A stretch of DNA of 64,000 bases from Pseudomonadota bacterium (GTDB taxonomy: Bacteria; Myxococcota_A; UBA796; GCA-2862545), in assembly GCA_005776945.1 (NCBI GenBank), contig SXOB01000059.1, positions 61,575 through 125,574 of the forward strand, given 5' to 3'. The position numbers and the translations under genes were made by a program. Position 1 is the first letter of the stretch. The number at the start of each line of letters is the position of its first letter. This document shows positions 26,188 through 35,014 of this stretch, piece by piece. A model generated the notes under the pieces. It had not been told where the DNA came from and did not search any database. It saw only the letters and a program-made list of their open reading frames with translations.

Positions 26188-28137
26188 CTAGCGGATGAGC
26201 GCGTCGCCGACGTAGGCTAGGCCGTCGTGGGCCTGGCTGAGGTTCCATGCGACCGTCTGCGACCACGGGTCATCGAAGTAGGCGTACAAGTCGCTGGAGA
26301 GGTCGGTCGCCCAGTAGTGGTGCGCGACCGGATCGAAGGCCCAGCCGCAGTTGTTGATCCACGGTCCGTCGAACACGAGCGTGAGGACGCCCGTGTCGCG
26401 GTCCACCTCGTAGACGTCTCCGGCGCCGCCAAGCAGCGCCATGAGGGCGTTCCGGTCGGAGTCCCAGGTGAGGCCGTCAAAGGTGCCAGGGACCGTCAAC
26501 GTGATCTTGGTGGACGCTGCGGTCACGGGGTCGACTTCGTAGATGCCCGTCTCCGCCGCCACCCAAAGGGTCTCGCGCTCCGGGTCCCAGGCGATGGCGA
26601 AGTTCTTGTTGGTGCCCATGTTGCCGACGAGCGTCGCTGTGCCGGTGTAGGGATCGACCGTCCAGAGGTTGGACGTCGCTGAGCCGTCGACCATCCAGGC
26701 CGTCTCACTCACGGGGTCCCAAGTGATGCCGCCGAACCAGAAGTTGACGCCAAGCGGGCCGATCTCCCGCTCGGCGAAGGTCGTGATGTCGATGGCGACG
26801 ACCGTGTAGCTGCTGTTGCGGACGGCAAGGAACTCGCGGGTGCAAGGTGCGTCGAGCGCGTCGCAGTCCTGGTCGACGCCGTCGTCGCAGACCTCGTCGG
26901 CGTCCGGCGCGATCGACGGGTCCAGATCGTTGCAATCGTGGCCCAAATGGACGGCGACCCAATCTGGCAACGGCGCTTCGCACTCGCCGTCGTGGCCGGG
27001 TGCGCCCGCTCCAAACCCGTCGCCGTCGCCGTCGGGCCACCATGTCGTCGGGTACACGAGGGCGTCGTCGTCATCGCAGTCGTCGTCGTTGTCGACAAAC
27101 CCGTCGGCCGGCACACACGCCAGGATGCCGCCGACGGCGGTGCCAAACCCGTCGCCGTCGGCGTCGGGCCACCACGGCAGCCAAGTCGACGTATCCAACG
27201 TCGGGTCGCCGTCGTCGACGATCGCGTCGCAATCGTCGTCGATTCCGTTGCAGGTCTCGTCGGCGGCGGGGTGGACAGCGGGGTCTTCGTCGTCGCAATC
27301 GGTCGGGTCGAGGACCCAGCCGTCCGGCGGAAAGCACGCCAGGAGCGTCTGGCTGGCATCGCCAAACCCATCGCCGTCGCCATCGGCCGACCAAAGCGCA
27401 AGGGTTTCGCGGTCGAGATCGGGATCCGCTTCATCGATGTACGTGTCGCAGTCGTCGTCGATCTCGTTGCAGACCTCCGACGCGCCCGGGAACGTGTTGA
27501 CGCGGAGGTCGTCGCAGTCGTCGCCACCGAGCTCGTCCGAGATGTGACCGTCGCCGTCGACGTCGCACGCCGCCAGGCACTCGGGGTCGCCGCAGTCGAC
27601 CAGGAGGTCGCCGTCGTCGTCGACGCCGTTCAGACACGACTCTGGGCAGGAGGCGTCACAGAAGGGGTCGTTGCAGTCGGCGAGGCCGTTGCCATCGTTG
27701 TCGCGCCCGTCCGTACACGCTTCTGGGCACTCACCGTCGCAATCGGCGTCGAGGCAGTCCGCCAGGCCGTCGGCGTCGTTGTCTCGACCGTCGGCGCACA
27801 CTTCCGAACAACTCGCCATGACACAGTCGACGTCGCTGCAGTCGATCCGACCGTCGCCGTCGTCGTCCCATCCGTTGGCGCAGTCTTCGGGGCAGGCGCC
27901 GACGCAATCTTGGTCGTCGCAATCGACGGCGCCGTCGGCGTCGTTGTCGCGCGCGTCGTCACAGGACTCCGGGCACGATCCATCGCAGTCGGGGTCGGCG
28001 CAGTCGGCCAAGCCGTCACCATCGTCATCGACGACGTTGGCGCAGGCCTCCGGCAGCATCGTCGTCGAAACAGACGAACCGCCCGCGTCCGTCGGGGGCT
28101 TGGGGGCGCACCCGAGGACGGCGAGGAGAAGAATCAG
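26188..28137 (-). CDS. lipoprotein with MopE-type metal-binding repeats and a propeller-like C-terminus
   Basis: The N-terminal 400 residues are built of two repeat types. Seven or so copies of a [19 protein letters not shown] unit are followed by longer MopE-like units (DADGDGFG, then DCDD, then [11 protein letters not shown]), which in MopE relatives bind copper or calcium. The last 200 residues look like beta-propeller blades ([47 protein letters not shown]). An ATG at 28059 would leave out a good lipobox (LLLAVLGC) encoded in frame just before it, so the true start is probably the CTG at 28135-28137 (or ATT beside it), overlapping the TGA of the upstream gene by translational coupling. 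I annotate that start; the start codon is non-standard and uncertain. Confidence 0.7.
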   Translation of the reverse strand: MILLLAVLGCAPKPPTDAGGSSVSTTMLPEACANVVDDDGDGLADCADPDCDGSCPESCDDARDNDADGAVDCDDQDCVGACPEDCANGWDDDGDGRIDCSDVDCVMASCSEVCADGRDNDADGLADCLDADCDGECPEACTDGRDNDGNGLADCNDPFCDASCPESCLNGVDDDGDLLVDCGDPECLAACDVDGDGHISDELGGDDCDDLRVNTFPGASEVCNEIDDDCDTYIDEADPDLDRETLALWSADGDGDGFGDASQTLLACFPPDGWVLDPTDCDDEDPAVHPAADETCNGIDDDCDAIVDDGDPTLDTSTWLPWWPDADGDGFGTAVGGILACVPADGFVDNDDDCDDDDALVYPTTWWPDGDGDGFGAGAPGHDGECEAPLPDWVAVHLGHDCNDLDPSIAPDADEVCDDGVDQDCDALDAPCTREFLAVRNSSYTVVAIDITTFAEREIGPLGVNFWFGGITWDPVSETAWMVDGSATSNLWTVDPYTGTATLVGNMGTNKNFAIAWDPERETLWVAAETGIYEVDPVTAASTKITLTVPGTFDGLTWDSDRNALMALLGGAGDVYEVDRDTGVLTLVFDGPWINNCGWAFDPVAHHYWATDLSSDLYAYFDDPWSQTVAWNLSQAHDGLAYVGDALIR

Positions 28138-29339
28138 GGCTGAACCCGGCGGCGGCGCAGGGCGAGGGCTGCGAGGCCCAAGCCGACACCCCAGGGCAAC
28201 GGGGCGCCGCTCGAGTCACAGCCGGCGCGACCACCGCCACGGATCAGGAACTCGTCGTCGCAGATGTCGCCAAGGCCGTCGTTGTCAAGGTCGACCTGCT
28301 CGGCATTCTCATCGTAGGGGCAGTTGTCGCAGAGGTCGCCAAACGTGTCCAGATCGCGGTCGAGCTGATCGGGATTGGGGACCTCGATGCAGTTGTCGCA
28401 GAAGTCGCCGAAGGCGTCCTCGTCGACGTCGGTCTGCAGGGGATTGAAAACGTCGCGGCAGTTGTCGCAGACGTTGCCGATGCCGTCGAGATCCGTGTCG
28501 TCTTGGCCGGTATTCGGAAGGATCGGGCAGTTGTCGCAGAGGTCGCCGACCGCGTCGCCGTCGACGTCGGGCTGATTCGCGTCGAACACGTCGGGGCAGA
28601 CGTCGCAGACGTCGCCGATGCCGTCGCTATCTGCGTCTTCCTGGTTCGGATTGAACTGGAGGAAGCAGATGTCACAGGGGTCGCCGACGCCGTCGCCGTC
28701 CGCGTCTTCTTGGAAGGGATTCACGTCGAAGGGGCAGGAGTCGCAGGCGTCGCCGACGAAGTCTTCATCGACGTCCGACTGGCTCGGGTCGAAGACGTCG
28801 GGGCACAAGTCGCAAGCGTCGCCAGAGAAGTCGCCGTCGCTGTCGGCCTGATCGGGGTTGTAAGCGAAGACGCAAACGTCGCAGAAGTCGCCGAACCCGT
28901 CGAAGTCGAAGTCTGCCTGATCCGGGTTGGAGATCGTGGGGCAGTTGTCGCACAGGTCGCCCACGTTGTCGCAGTCGATGTCGGCCTGGTCGAGATTCCA
29001 GATTTCGGCGCAGTTGTCGCAGGCGAGCAACGCGATGGCGTCCGGATAGTCCGCGTCGGGCGGGATGTAGATGGCGCCTGCACCGAGGCCGTCGCCGTCC
29101 ACGTCGAAATCGCCGACGAAGTACAAACAGCCGAAGCTGGCGTAGTCGTAGTAGAAGTCGGCGGACTGGTAAGGAACCCCGTAGGCGTCACGGTTGACGT
29201 TGCAGAGGGGGTCGTTGATGTCCACGTCGATTTCGAGATGGGCATCGACCGTGTTGCAGTTCATGTCCTGCGAAAGGGTGTTGCTGCAGGCCACTTGGGC
29301 CTCGGCACGCAACGTGAGTGCAAGCAGGATGGACATCAT
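28134..29339 (-). CDS. secreted thrombospondin type 3 repeat protein with MYXO-CTERM-like tail
   Basis: The product has 401 residues. A short signal peptide ([14 protein letters not shown]) precedes a 100-residue region and then about ten TSP3 repeats of some 24 residues, each with an Asp-rich calcium loop and paired cysteines ([26 protein letters not shown]). The end has the layout of MYXO-CTERM sorting tails: a Gly-Cys-Asp-Ser-Ser segment, a short Pro turn, a hydrophobic stretch ([11 protein letters not shown]) and RRRR. Such proteins are displayed on the surface of Myxococcota cells. The stop overlaps the start of the MopE-type lipoprotein gene, so the two calcium/metal-binding repeat proteins are made together. 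Confidence 0.85.
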   Translation of the reverse strand: MMSILLALTLRAEAQVACSNTLSQDMNCNTVDAHLEIDVDINDPLCNVNRDAYGVPYQSADFYYDYASFGCLYFVGDFDVDGDGLGAGAIYIPPDADYPDAIALLACDNCAEIWNLDQADIDCDNVGDLCDNCPTISNPDQADFDFDGFGDFCDVCVFAYNPDQADSDGDFSGDACDLCPDVFDPSQSDVDEDFVGDACDSCPFDVNPFQEDADGDGVGDPCDICFLQFNPNQEDADSDGIGDVCDVCPDVFDANQPDVDGDAVGDLCDNCPILPNTGQDDTDLDGIGNVCDNCRDVFNPLQTDVDEDAFGDFCDNCIEVPNPDQLDRDLDTFGDLCDNCPYDENAEQVDLDNDGLGDICDDEFLIRGGGRAGCDSSGAPLPWGVGLGLAALALRRRRVQP

Positions 29340-29421
29340 GGGTCGGTACTCCTGCGCCTAGATGCCCGCGACGGGTCGGCGCCTTCAACCGCTTTGCGGC
29401 TCGACGATGCACCCTATCACA

Positions 29422-30732
29422 TCAACGGCGATGCGCGGTGGCCAGCCTCGCGCCAAGCAGCACGGTGACGAGCACGAGGGCAAGGCTCAAAGCGATCCAG
29501 ACACCGATCAGGCCCAAGCGATCGGGATGGCTGAGGTACGCGGCGATGGGGAGGCCGACGAACCAGTACCCAACGACGTTCGCGAGGGATGGAAGGCGGG
29601 TGTCGCCGCGGCCACGGAGGATGCCGAACATGACGACTTGGAGCCCGTCGAAGAGCTGGAAGGCGCCGGCGACGGGAAGGACGGTGGCCGCGAGGGCCAA
29701 GACGCCGGGGTCGTCGGTGAAGGCACCGGCGACGAGGGTGGGTCCAAGGGCAAACAGGAGCGTGGACGGGACCTGTACGAGGACGGTCAGCCCCAAGGCA
29801 GCCTTGGCGATGTGCCGCCAGGGGAGACCTGCCCCCACGGCGTTGCCGACGCGAGTGGCCGCCGCCATGCTGAGGCCAAGCGGGATCATAAAGGTCGCGG
29901 ATGCGGCATTGATCGCCACAGTGTTGGCGGCGCCAGCGTGGGCGCCGAGTTGACCGGCGATGAGGGCGGCCGCGTTGAAGGCCCACACTTCAAGGCCGAT
30001 CTGAAAGCCGACGGGCAGCGCGGTGGTCGCGAGTCGCGCGACGGCCCGAAAGTCGAAGGCCAACGCCCAGGGAATCGCGGCCTCGCCAAGGGGGCGGCGG
30101 GCGATGACGATCAGTGCCAGGGCCATCACCCAACGGGCCGTGGCCGACGCGGTGCCGATCCCGCCCAGGCCGAGATCGGGGAGGCCGAGGCGCCCTTGGC
30201 TCAACGCCCAGGCGAGCACGAAGTTGACGACGTTCCCGGCGAAAATGACGACTGTGGCCTCGGTCATCCGGCCATCGGCTTGCAACATCTGGCGGACGAG
30301 GCCGAAGGCGACCAATGGCGGAATGCCCCAGGCGAGCGCGTGGACGAACGCAGTCGCGCCCTCGACGACCTCGGGCGGTTGTCCGAACGCGAGGAGGACG
30401 GGGCCTGCCATGGGTTGAATGAGCACGACGGGAATCGTGAGCAGGCCGAGAAGGCCAGCTCCATGAGCCATCGCACGACCCACGGCTTTGGGATCGCGCG
30501 CGCCGAAGGCCTGGGTCAGGAAGGGGTCGAGGCCGGCCGTGGTGCCGATGACGATCATGAAGGTGCCCCAGCCCCACAAGTGGCCGAGGCCTACGGCGGC
30601 GATGGCGGTCGCCCCCAGCGAGCCGGCCAACATGACGTCCACGACGCCCATGGCGACGAGACCGAGCTGAGACACCATGGCGGGCAAGGCGAGCCTGAGC
30701 AGGCCCGGCGCGGTCTCGCGTGCCGAACTCAT
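29422..30732 (-). CDS. MATE family multidrug/sodium antiporter
   Basis: The product is a 436-residue inner-membrane transporter with 12 predicted helices in two similar halves, each opening with the MATE phrases (LALPAMVSQLGLVAMGVVDVMLAG; TTALPVGFQIGLEVWAFNAAALIAGQLG). GRGDTRLPSLANVVGYW sits in the C-terminal half as in other MATE proteins. It exports drugs or metabolites in exchange for Na+ or H+. Its ATG overlaps the TGA of the dCMP deaminase gene (ATGA), so both come from one transcript. The pairing has no obvious shared pathway. Confidence 0.92.
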   Translation of the reverse strand: MSSARETAPGLLRLALPAMVSQLGLVAMGVVDVMLAGSLGATAIAAVGLGHLWGWGTFMIVIGTTAGLDPFLTQAFGARDPKAVGRAMAHGAGLLGLLTIPVVLIQPMAGPVLLAFGQPPEVVEGATAFVHALAWGIPPLVAFGLVRQMLQADGRMTEATVVIFAGNVVNFVLAWALSQGRLGLPDLGLGGIGTASATARWVMALALIVIARRPLGEAAIPWALAFDFRAVARLATTALPVGFQIGLEVWAFNAAALIAGQLGAHAGAANTVAINAASATFMIPLGLSMAAATRVGNAVGAGLPWRHIAKAALGLTVLVQVPSTLLFALGPTLVAGAFTDDPGVLALAATVLPVAGAFQLFDGLQVVMFGILRGRGDTRLPSLANVVGYWFVGLPIAAYLSHPDRLGLIGVWIALSLALVLVTVLLGARLATAHRR

Positions 30733-31208
30733 GAGGCTGTCGCGCGCGGGTCACTCGGGCCATCGACGTAGTCCACGTCGACGCCATGGGCCTGAAGGTA
30801 GGCGAGTCCGTTGTCGCCGGCGTACCCACCCAGCACGACCATGACGCGAGCGATGCCGGCGTGGTGCAGCAGCTTCGCACACATCAGGCAGGGCTCACCG
30901 GTCACAATCAACCAGGCGCCGCGTGTGGCCACGCCGGATGCGGCGGCGTTGCAGATGACGTTCATCTCGGCGTGGTGGCAGCCGATCTCCGTTCGCGTCC
31001 CCGAAGGGATCGCGCCCGTCTCGCGGAGGCAGACTTCGCCGCCGCAGAGGCGGCCGCCGCCGCGAGGCGCACCGTTGTAGCCGTCCATGAGGATCACGTT
31101 CCGCTCGGGGTCGAGCAGCAGCGCGCCGAACGTTCGCCGCGGGCAGTTGCTCGCCTGCGCCAGCGCCAGGCACTGCGCAATCCGGATTCGGATGTGCTTG
31201 TCCTTCAT
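30729..31208 (-). CDS. dCMP deaminase-type cytidine/deoxycytidylate deaminase
   Basis: The product is a 159-residue zinc deaminase. The zinc set is clear: HAEMN (His and catalytic Glu) and PCLMCAK (two Cys). The N-terminal part (RTFGALLLDPERNVILMDGYNGAPRGG) is that of dCMP deaminases of the ComEB type, which make dUMP for thymidylate synthesis. I chose the ATG at 31206-31208 because the protein core begins there; a longer frame upstream runs through the divergent promoter. The stop couples to the MATE gene. Confidence 0.88.
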   Translation of the reverse strand: MKDKHIRIRIAQCLALAQASNCPRRTFGALLLDPERNVILMDGYNGAPRGGGRLCGGEVCLRETGAIPSGTRTEIGCHHAEMNVICNAAASGVATRGAWLIVTGEPCLMCAKLLHHAGIARVMVVLGGYAGDNGLAYLQAHGVDVDYVDGPSDPRATAS

Positions 31209-31235
31209 TGCCCCGCCGGGCGACCGCGCTAACGT
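31208..31235 (+). promoter_or_regulatory. candidate promoter of the endonuclease gene
   Basis: TTGCCC (31208-31213), 16 bp, TAACGT (31230-31235), 24 bp upstream of the ATG at 31259. The -35 box overlaps the start codon of the divergent deaminase gene. On the other strand the same site reads GTTAGCGC and may serve the deaminase. Confidence 0.45.
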
Positions 31236-31258
31236 GGCCCCCTCCCGCGGGGCGGACG

Positions 31259-32158
31259 ATGTGGTGGTGGTGGGCATGTGCCGTGCCGGACGCGACCGAG
31301 TCTGGCACTCCGGCGACGATTCCGGCGTGCCAGGACGTCGACGCCGATGGCGATGGCGCCAGCGCGTGCCTGGACTGTGACGACAATCTCGCGACGCGGT
31401 CGCCAGGCTTTCTCGAGTCCTGTGACGGCATCGACAACGATTGCGACGGGGAGCTTGCAGCGGACGAGGACGTTGACGCCGACAGCGACGGCGTGTCGGA
31501 CTGTGCCGCCTGTGACGCTGCCGGCTTCTGGCTGACCACGCGCGGCCTGGTGGGTGGGGAGCTCCTCGCCGAACTCACGGCTCGGACCTCGGCCCAACAT
31601 TGCGAGGACTACGGCGTGGCGACGGAGTTCATGTTCCTCGAACTCGACAACGTCGACGGGCTCGTCACCTGCGTCTACACGGGGCGCACCACGGAAGCCG
31701 TAGGCGAAAAGCCCGACGCCGAGGACATGAACACGGAGCACACCTGGCCCCAAAGTCTGGGCGCCGAGGAACTGCCCGCGAGGTGTGATCTGCACCACCT
31801 CTTCCCCACCGACAGCGGCGCGAATTCAACCCGTTCGGCGTACCCGTTCGGCACGGTCACGGGCGCCGTGGACTGGGAAGAAGGTGGCAGCCGATTGGGC
31901 GCTGGTGCCGGCGGCCTCGTCTTCGAGCCGCGCGAGGTCCATCGCGGCAACGTCGCGCGGGCGATGTGGTACTTCAGCATGCGCTACGGCTTCCCGATCG
32001 ACGACGACCAGCACGCGGCCTTCCTGACCTGGCACGCCGCGGATCCCGTCGACGCGACCGAGCGCGCCCGGTCCAAGGCGATTGCCGTGGAGCAGGGGGT
32101 GGAGAACCCGTTTGTCGCGTGCGACGGTGTCGTCAATGCGGCCTACGGTCCGCTGTAG
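31259..32158 (+). CDS. exported endonuclease I family nuclease with one MopE-like repeat
   Basis: The product has 299 residues. The C-terminal 230 are an endonuclease I / extracellular DNase domain of the beta-beta-alpha-metal class: NTEHTWPQS with the catalytic His, DLHHLFPTDSGANSTRSAYPFG, and VHRGNVARAMWYFSMRYG. An N-terminal MopE-like unit (DVDADGDGASACLDCDDN, SCDGIDNDCDGEL) precedes it, which suggests metal binding or surface display. The N-terminus MWWWWAC is odd: a lipobox-like Cys follows only six residues. Either this organism uses extremely short signals or the true start is different. The promoter candidate 24 bp upstream supports the start given. Confidence 0.8.
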   Translation: MWWWWACAVPDATESGTPATIPACQDVDADGDGASACLDCDDNLATRSPGFLESCDGIDNDCDGELAADEDVDADSDGVSDCAACDAAGFWLTTRGLVGGELLAELTARTSAQHCEDYGVATEFMFLELDNVDGLVTCVYTGRTTEAVGEKPDAEDMNTEHTWPQSLGAEELPARCDLHHLFPTDSGANSTRSAYPFGTVTGAVDWEEGGSRLGAGAGGLVFEPREVHRGNVARAMWYFSMRYGFPIDDDQHAAFLTWHAADPVDATERARSKAIAVEQGVENPFVACDGVVNAAYGPL

Positions 32159-32170
32159 ACCAACGGGCCG

Positions 32171-32773
32171 TCAGCCGCCGAAGCGGCGCGCGATCTCGGT
32201 CCAGTTGGCGAGTTCCCACATCTTGCCGATGTAGGCGCCGCGATCGTTGCGATAGTCGACATAGTAGGCGTGTTCCCACACGTCGATCGTCCACAGGGGC
32301 GTCATGCCGTGGACGAGCGGGCAGTCGGCGTCGTGGCTGTCGACGACGGCGAGTTGGCCGTCGCCACGCTTGACGAGCCAGCCCCAGCCGCTCGCGAAAT
32401 GATTGAGTGCGGCGGCATTGAGCTTGGCCTTGAGGCCGTCGAGGTTGCCGAAGCTCGCGTCGATGGCGGATGCGAGCGCGCCCGTGGGGCCGGCGCCGCC
32501 GTTGGGCGACAGGCCGTTCCAATAGAAGGTGTGGTTCCAGGTCTGCGCGGCGCAGTTCCATACGCCCTTGCGGACCTCGGTGGGAACCTGGTCGATGCCG
32601 TGCATGAGTTGCTCGAGCGACCAGTCGGCCACCGTCGTGCCCGCGACGAGCGTGTTGAGCTTGTTGACGTAGGCCGCGTGGTGCTTGCCATGGTGAAAGC
32701 CGAGCGTCTCGGCGCTCAGGATGGGGGCGAGCGCGTCGGGCGCGTAGGGCAGGGGCGGCAAAACGTGGGCCAA
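32171..32773 (-). CDS. sodB: iron/manganese superoxide dismutase
   Basis: The product is 200 residues and dismutates superoxide in the cytoplasm. Metal ligands and signatures are visible: HHGKHHAAYVNKLN (first His), QTWNHTFYWNGLSPNGG (second His), and DVWEHAYYVDYRNDR (Asp and His). Gly and Gln patterns do not settle iron versus manganese. The start is set by a strong GGAGG followed by TCCC and a TTG codon at 32771-32773, giving the family N-terminus (M)AHVLPPLPYAPDALAP; a longer frame upstream would include the promoter. The TTGACG/TAGCCA promoter lies just upstream. It is divergent from pdxH. Confidence 0.92.
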   Translation of the reverse strand: MAHVLPPLPYAPDALAPILSAETLGFHHGKHHAAYVNKLNTLVAGTTVADWSLEQLMHGIDQVPTEVRKGVWNCAAQTWNHTFYWNGLSPNGGAGPTGALASAIDASFGNLDGLKAKLNAAALNHFASGWGWLVKRGDGQLAVVDSHDADCPLVHGMTPLWTIDVWEHAYYVDYRNDRGAYIGKMWELANWTEIARRFGG

Positions 32774-32792
32774 GGGACCTCCGAGGGGCGCA

Positions 32793-32820
32793 TGGCTATT
32801 CGCGGCGGCGGCCCCGTCAA
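32793..32820 (-). promoter_or_regulatory. sigma-70-type promoter of the superoxide dismutase gene
   Basis: On the minus strand TTGACG (32815-32820) and TAGCCA (32793-32798) are spaced by 16 bp, 20 bp from the TTG start. The divergent pdxH gene begins at 32855, and a GTTAGCCG element 25 bp before it may be its -10. Confidence 0.55.
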
Positions 32821-32854
32821 GGTGCACGTTAGCCGTGGACTCTGGAGGCGCGGC

Positions 32855-33427
32855 GTGTCACCGTGGCCGACGATTGCGGCGTGGTTGGCGGAGGCCGAGG
32901 CAAGCGAACCGTCGGACCCGACGGCGATGCAACTCGCGACGGTGGGAGCCGATGGCCGGCCGAGCGTGCGCACCGTTCTCGTCCGGCATGTCGACGAGGG
33001 TTCGGTGACCTTCTTTACGAACTACGGCAGTCGGAAATCGCGCGACATGGAGGGGCGGCCCCATGTGGCGGGCGTCATCCATCACAAGCGTCTGGCGCGC
33101 CAGATCCACATCGAGGGGCGCGCCGCGAAGGCCTTGGCCGAGGTGTCCGACGCCTACTTTGGTGCACGAGATCGCGGATCGCAGATTGGGGCCTGGGCGA
33201 GTCGGCAGAGCGCTGTGTTGCCGTCCCGCGACGTCCTGAAGGCCGCGTTGGCCGAGGCGGAGTCTCGCTTCGCTGGCGGCCCTGTTCCACGGCCGCCGTT
33301 CTGGGGCGGTTGGCGTATCGAGGTCGATCGGGTCGAATTGTGGCAAGGGCGGCCATCCCGGCTTCACGACCGCGACGTGTTCGAGCGAGCGTCCACGGGT
33401 TGGCTGTACACGTTGCGTTCACCATGA
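32855..33427 (+). CDS. pdxH: pyridoxamine 5'-phosphate oxidase
   Basis: The product is a 190-residue FMN enzyme that oxidises pyridoxine/pyridoxamine phosphate to PLP in the cytoplasm. Family motifs: MQLATVGADGRPSVRTVLVRHVDEGSVTFFTNY, SRKSRDMEGRPHVAGV, RQIHIEGRAAK, and the C-terminal phrase (PPFWGGWRIEVDRVELWQGRPSRLHDR). The GTG at 32855 is chosen because GGAGG lies 6 bp before it. PLP is the cofactor of the aminotransferase encoded at 3-5 kb, though the genes are far apart. The TGA overlaps the next ATG. Confidence 0.93.
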   Translation: MSPWPTIAAWLAEAEASEPSDPTAMQLATVGADGRPSVRTVLVRHVDEGSVTFFTNYGSRKSRDMEGRPHVAGVIHHKRLARQIHIEGRAAKALAEVSDAYFGARDRGSQIGAWASRQSAVLPSRDVLKAALAEAESRFAGGPVPRPPFWGGWRIEVDRVELWQGRPSRLHDRDVFERASTGWLYTLRSP

Positions 33428-34290
33428 AGGTCGCCGTGTCGGGTGCGACGGGCCTTGTCGGCCGCGCACTCGTCGCACGCTTGCTCGCGGCGGGGCACGA
33501 GGTCACCCGCCTCGTGCGCCGGCAAGCGGGTGATGGCGAGGTCGCCTTCGGAGCGTGGGGCGACGTCGCCGTCGACGCCATCGTCCACCTCGCGGGGGAA
33601 CCGGTGGCCCAGAGATGGACGGCCGACGCGCGCGCCCGCATCATCTCGAGCCGCGTGGATCTGACGCGCAAGCTCGCGACCGACATCGCTGCGATGCCCG
33701 CGCCGCCGAAGGTGGTCGTGTCCGCGTCGGCCATCGGCATCTACGGGTCCACGGAACGTGAGGTCGATGAGACGTCACCACGTGGACTCGGGTTCCTCGC
33801 CGACGTTGGGGTCGCCTGGGAGGGGGCCATCGCGCCCGTCGTCGAACGGGGATGTCGGCTCGTGAACCTGCGCCTCGGGCTGGTCCTGTCGGTCGAGGGT
33901 GGACTCCTGGCCGGGTTGCGGCCCGTCGTGCGCTTGGGTCTCGCCGGGCCGGTGGGTTCGGGCACGCAGGGCATGTCGTGGATCGCCCGCGACGATCTCG
34001 TCTCTCTGATCATGGCCGCTTTGGTCGACGACCGCTACCGCGGACCCGTGAACGGGGTGGCGCCGGGGGCCGTCTCGCAACGCGAGTTCATTCGCGCCTA
34101 CGCCGCCTCATGGGGTCGTCCCGCCTGGATTCCCGCACCCGCTTTCGCAGTGGCGACACTGATGGGGGAGATGGGGCGAGAGATGCTGCTCGGCGGCGCC
34201 GTCGTTCGGCCAACCGTCGCCTCCCGGCTCGGCTTTCAATGGCGCGCGCCCGACCTCGCGACGGCCCTGCGCAACCCCGATGGACCTTGA
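33424..34290 (+). CDS. TIGR01777-family NAD(P)-dependent epimerase-like protein (YfcH-type)
   Basis: The product has 288 residues with a Rossmann start (MKVAVSGATGLVGRALVARLL) and the hallmark TIGR01777 phrases: AIVHLAGEPVAQRWT, RIISSRVDLTRKLA, SASAIGIYGS, NLRLGLVLS, MSWIARDDLVSLI. The C-terminal DUF1731 part is present (VRPTVASRLGFQWRAPDLATAL). The physiological reaction of the family is not settled. It starts at ATGA with pdxH and overlaps the next gene by 11 bp, so pdxH, this gene and the AlkD-like gene are one unit. Confidence 0.88.
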   Translation: MKVAVSGATGLVGRALVARLLAAGHEVTRLVRRQAGDGEVAFGAWGDVAVDAIVHLAGEPVAQRWTADARARIISSRVDLTRKLATDIAAMPAPPKVVVSASAIGIYGSTEREVDETSPRGLGFLADVGVAWEGAIAPVVERGCRLVNLRLGLVLSVEGGLLAGLRPVVRLGLAGPVGSGTQGMSWIARDDLVSLIMAALVDDRYRGPVNGVAPGAVSQREFIRAYAASWGRPAWIPAPAFAVATLMGEMGREMLLGGAVVRPTVASRLGFQWRAPDLATALRNPDGP

Positions 34291-34981
34291 CGCCGACCTC
34301 GCCGACGTCCTTGCTCGGCTGAACGCGGCGGCGGAGCCGGGTCGGACGGTCACCTGGACGACGGCCCATCGCGAATGGCGAGCCCGTGCGGCGCCCCTAA
34401 AGGCGTTGGAAGCGGAATTGGCGTCCCGTTGGCGTCCCCTGCGAGGGTCCGACTTCGATCGCGCAGTGGAACAGCTGGTCCGTTTGGGCTTCGAGGGGCG
34501 GCTCCTCGCTTGGGCGGTGTTGGGGCGCCGCCGGGACCGGCTTTTGGCTCAGAACGTCGCTTCGCTCGAGGCGTTGGGTGCGGGCAACGATGCGTGGCCC
34601 CTGATCGACGGCTTCGGCGTGCTCGTCGCTGGACGGGCGTGGAATGCGGGCTTGGACTTGTCGGCCGCAGTGGAGGGCTGGGCACGCCGGCCCGACGGTC
34701 CGTGGAGGCGAACCGCATTGGTCTGCACCGTCGCGCGGAATTTGCCGACCCATGGTGGCAAGGGCGATGCAGCCACCGCGCTCGCAATCTGCCGGTTGCT
34801 TCGTGACGACCGGGACGATCTCGTGGTCAAGGGCGTCTCCTGGGCCCTGCGGAGCGCGATTCGAGCGAACGCGGGGGCCGTCGCCGGCGCCCTGGCCGAA
34901 GGTGGATGGGCGTCGCGGGTCGTGCGGGAGGTCGGCGTCAAGCTGAGGACAGGGCGGAAGGCTGGGCGCGTCGCCGAGTAA
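34280..34981 (+). CDS. DNA alkylation repair (AlkD/HEAT-repeat) protein
   Basis: The product has 233 residues made of helical pairs, with the phrases of the DNA_alkylation/AlkD family: RVGFEGRLLAWAVLGRR-like text at residues 65-80, GFGVLVAGRAWNAG, WRRTALVCTVARNL, and DRDDLVVKGVSWALRSAI, which matches the conserved SWALRxA region. Such proteins remove positively charged alkylated bases. The order (last gene of a pdxH operon) does not help assign the substrate. The start ATG at 34280 overlaps the previous gene. Confidence 0.72.
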   Translation: MDLDADLADVLARLNAAAEPGRTVTWTTAHREWRARAAPLKALEAELASRWRPLRGSDFDRAVEQLVRLGFEGRLLAWAVLGRRRDRLLAQNVASLEALGAGNDAWPLIDGFGVLVAGRAWNAGLDLSAAVEGWARRPDGPWRRTALVCTVARNLPTHGGKGDAATALAICRLLRDDRDDLVVKGVSWALRSAIRANAGAVAGALAEGGWASRVVREVGVKLRTGRKAGRVAE

Positions 34982-35014
34982 GGGTCGGGTTCGCGAGGGT
35001 GGGCACACGCCCGG

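Noticed and set aside
26900..28060. A possible minisatellite or CRISPR-like array, because of the regular GTCGTC-rich repeats
   Set aside because: The repetition follows codons of the MopE-type repeat units and has no constant repeat with variable spacers.
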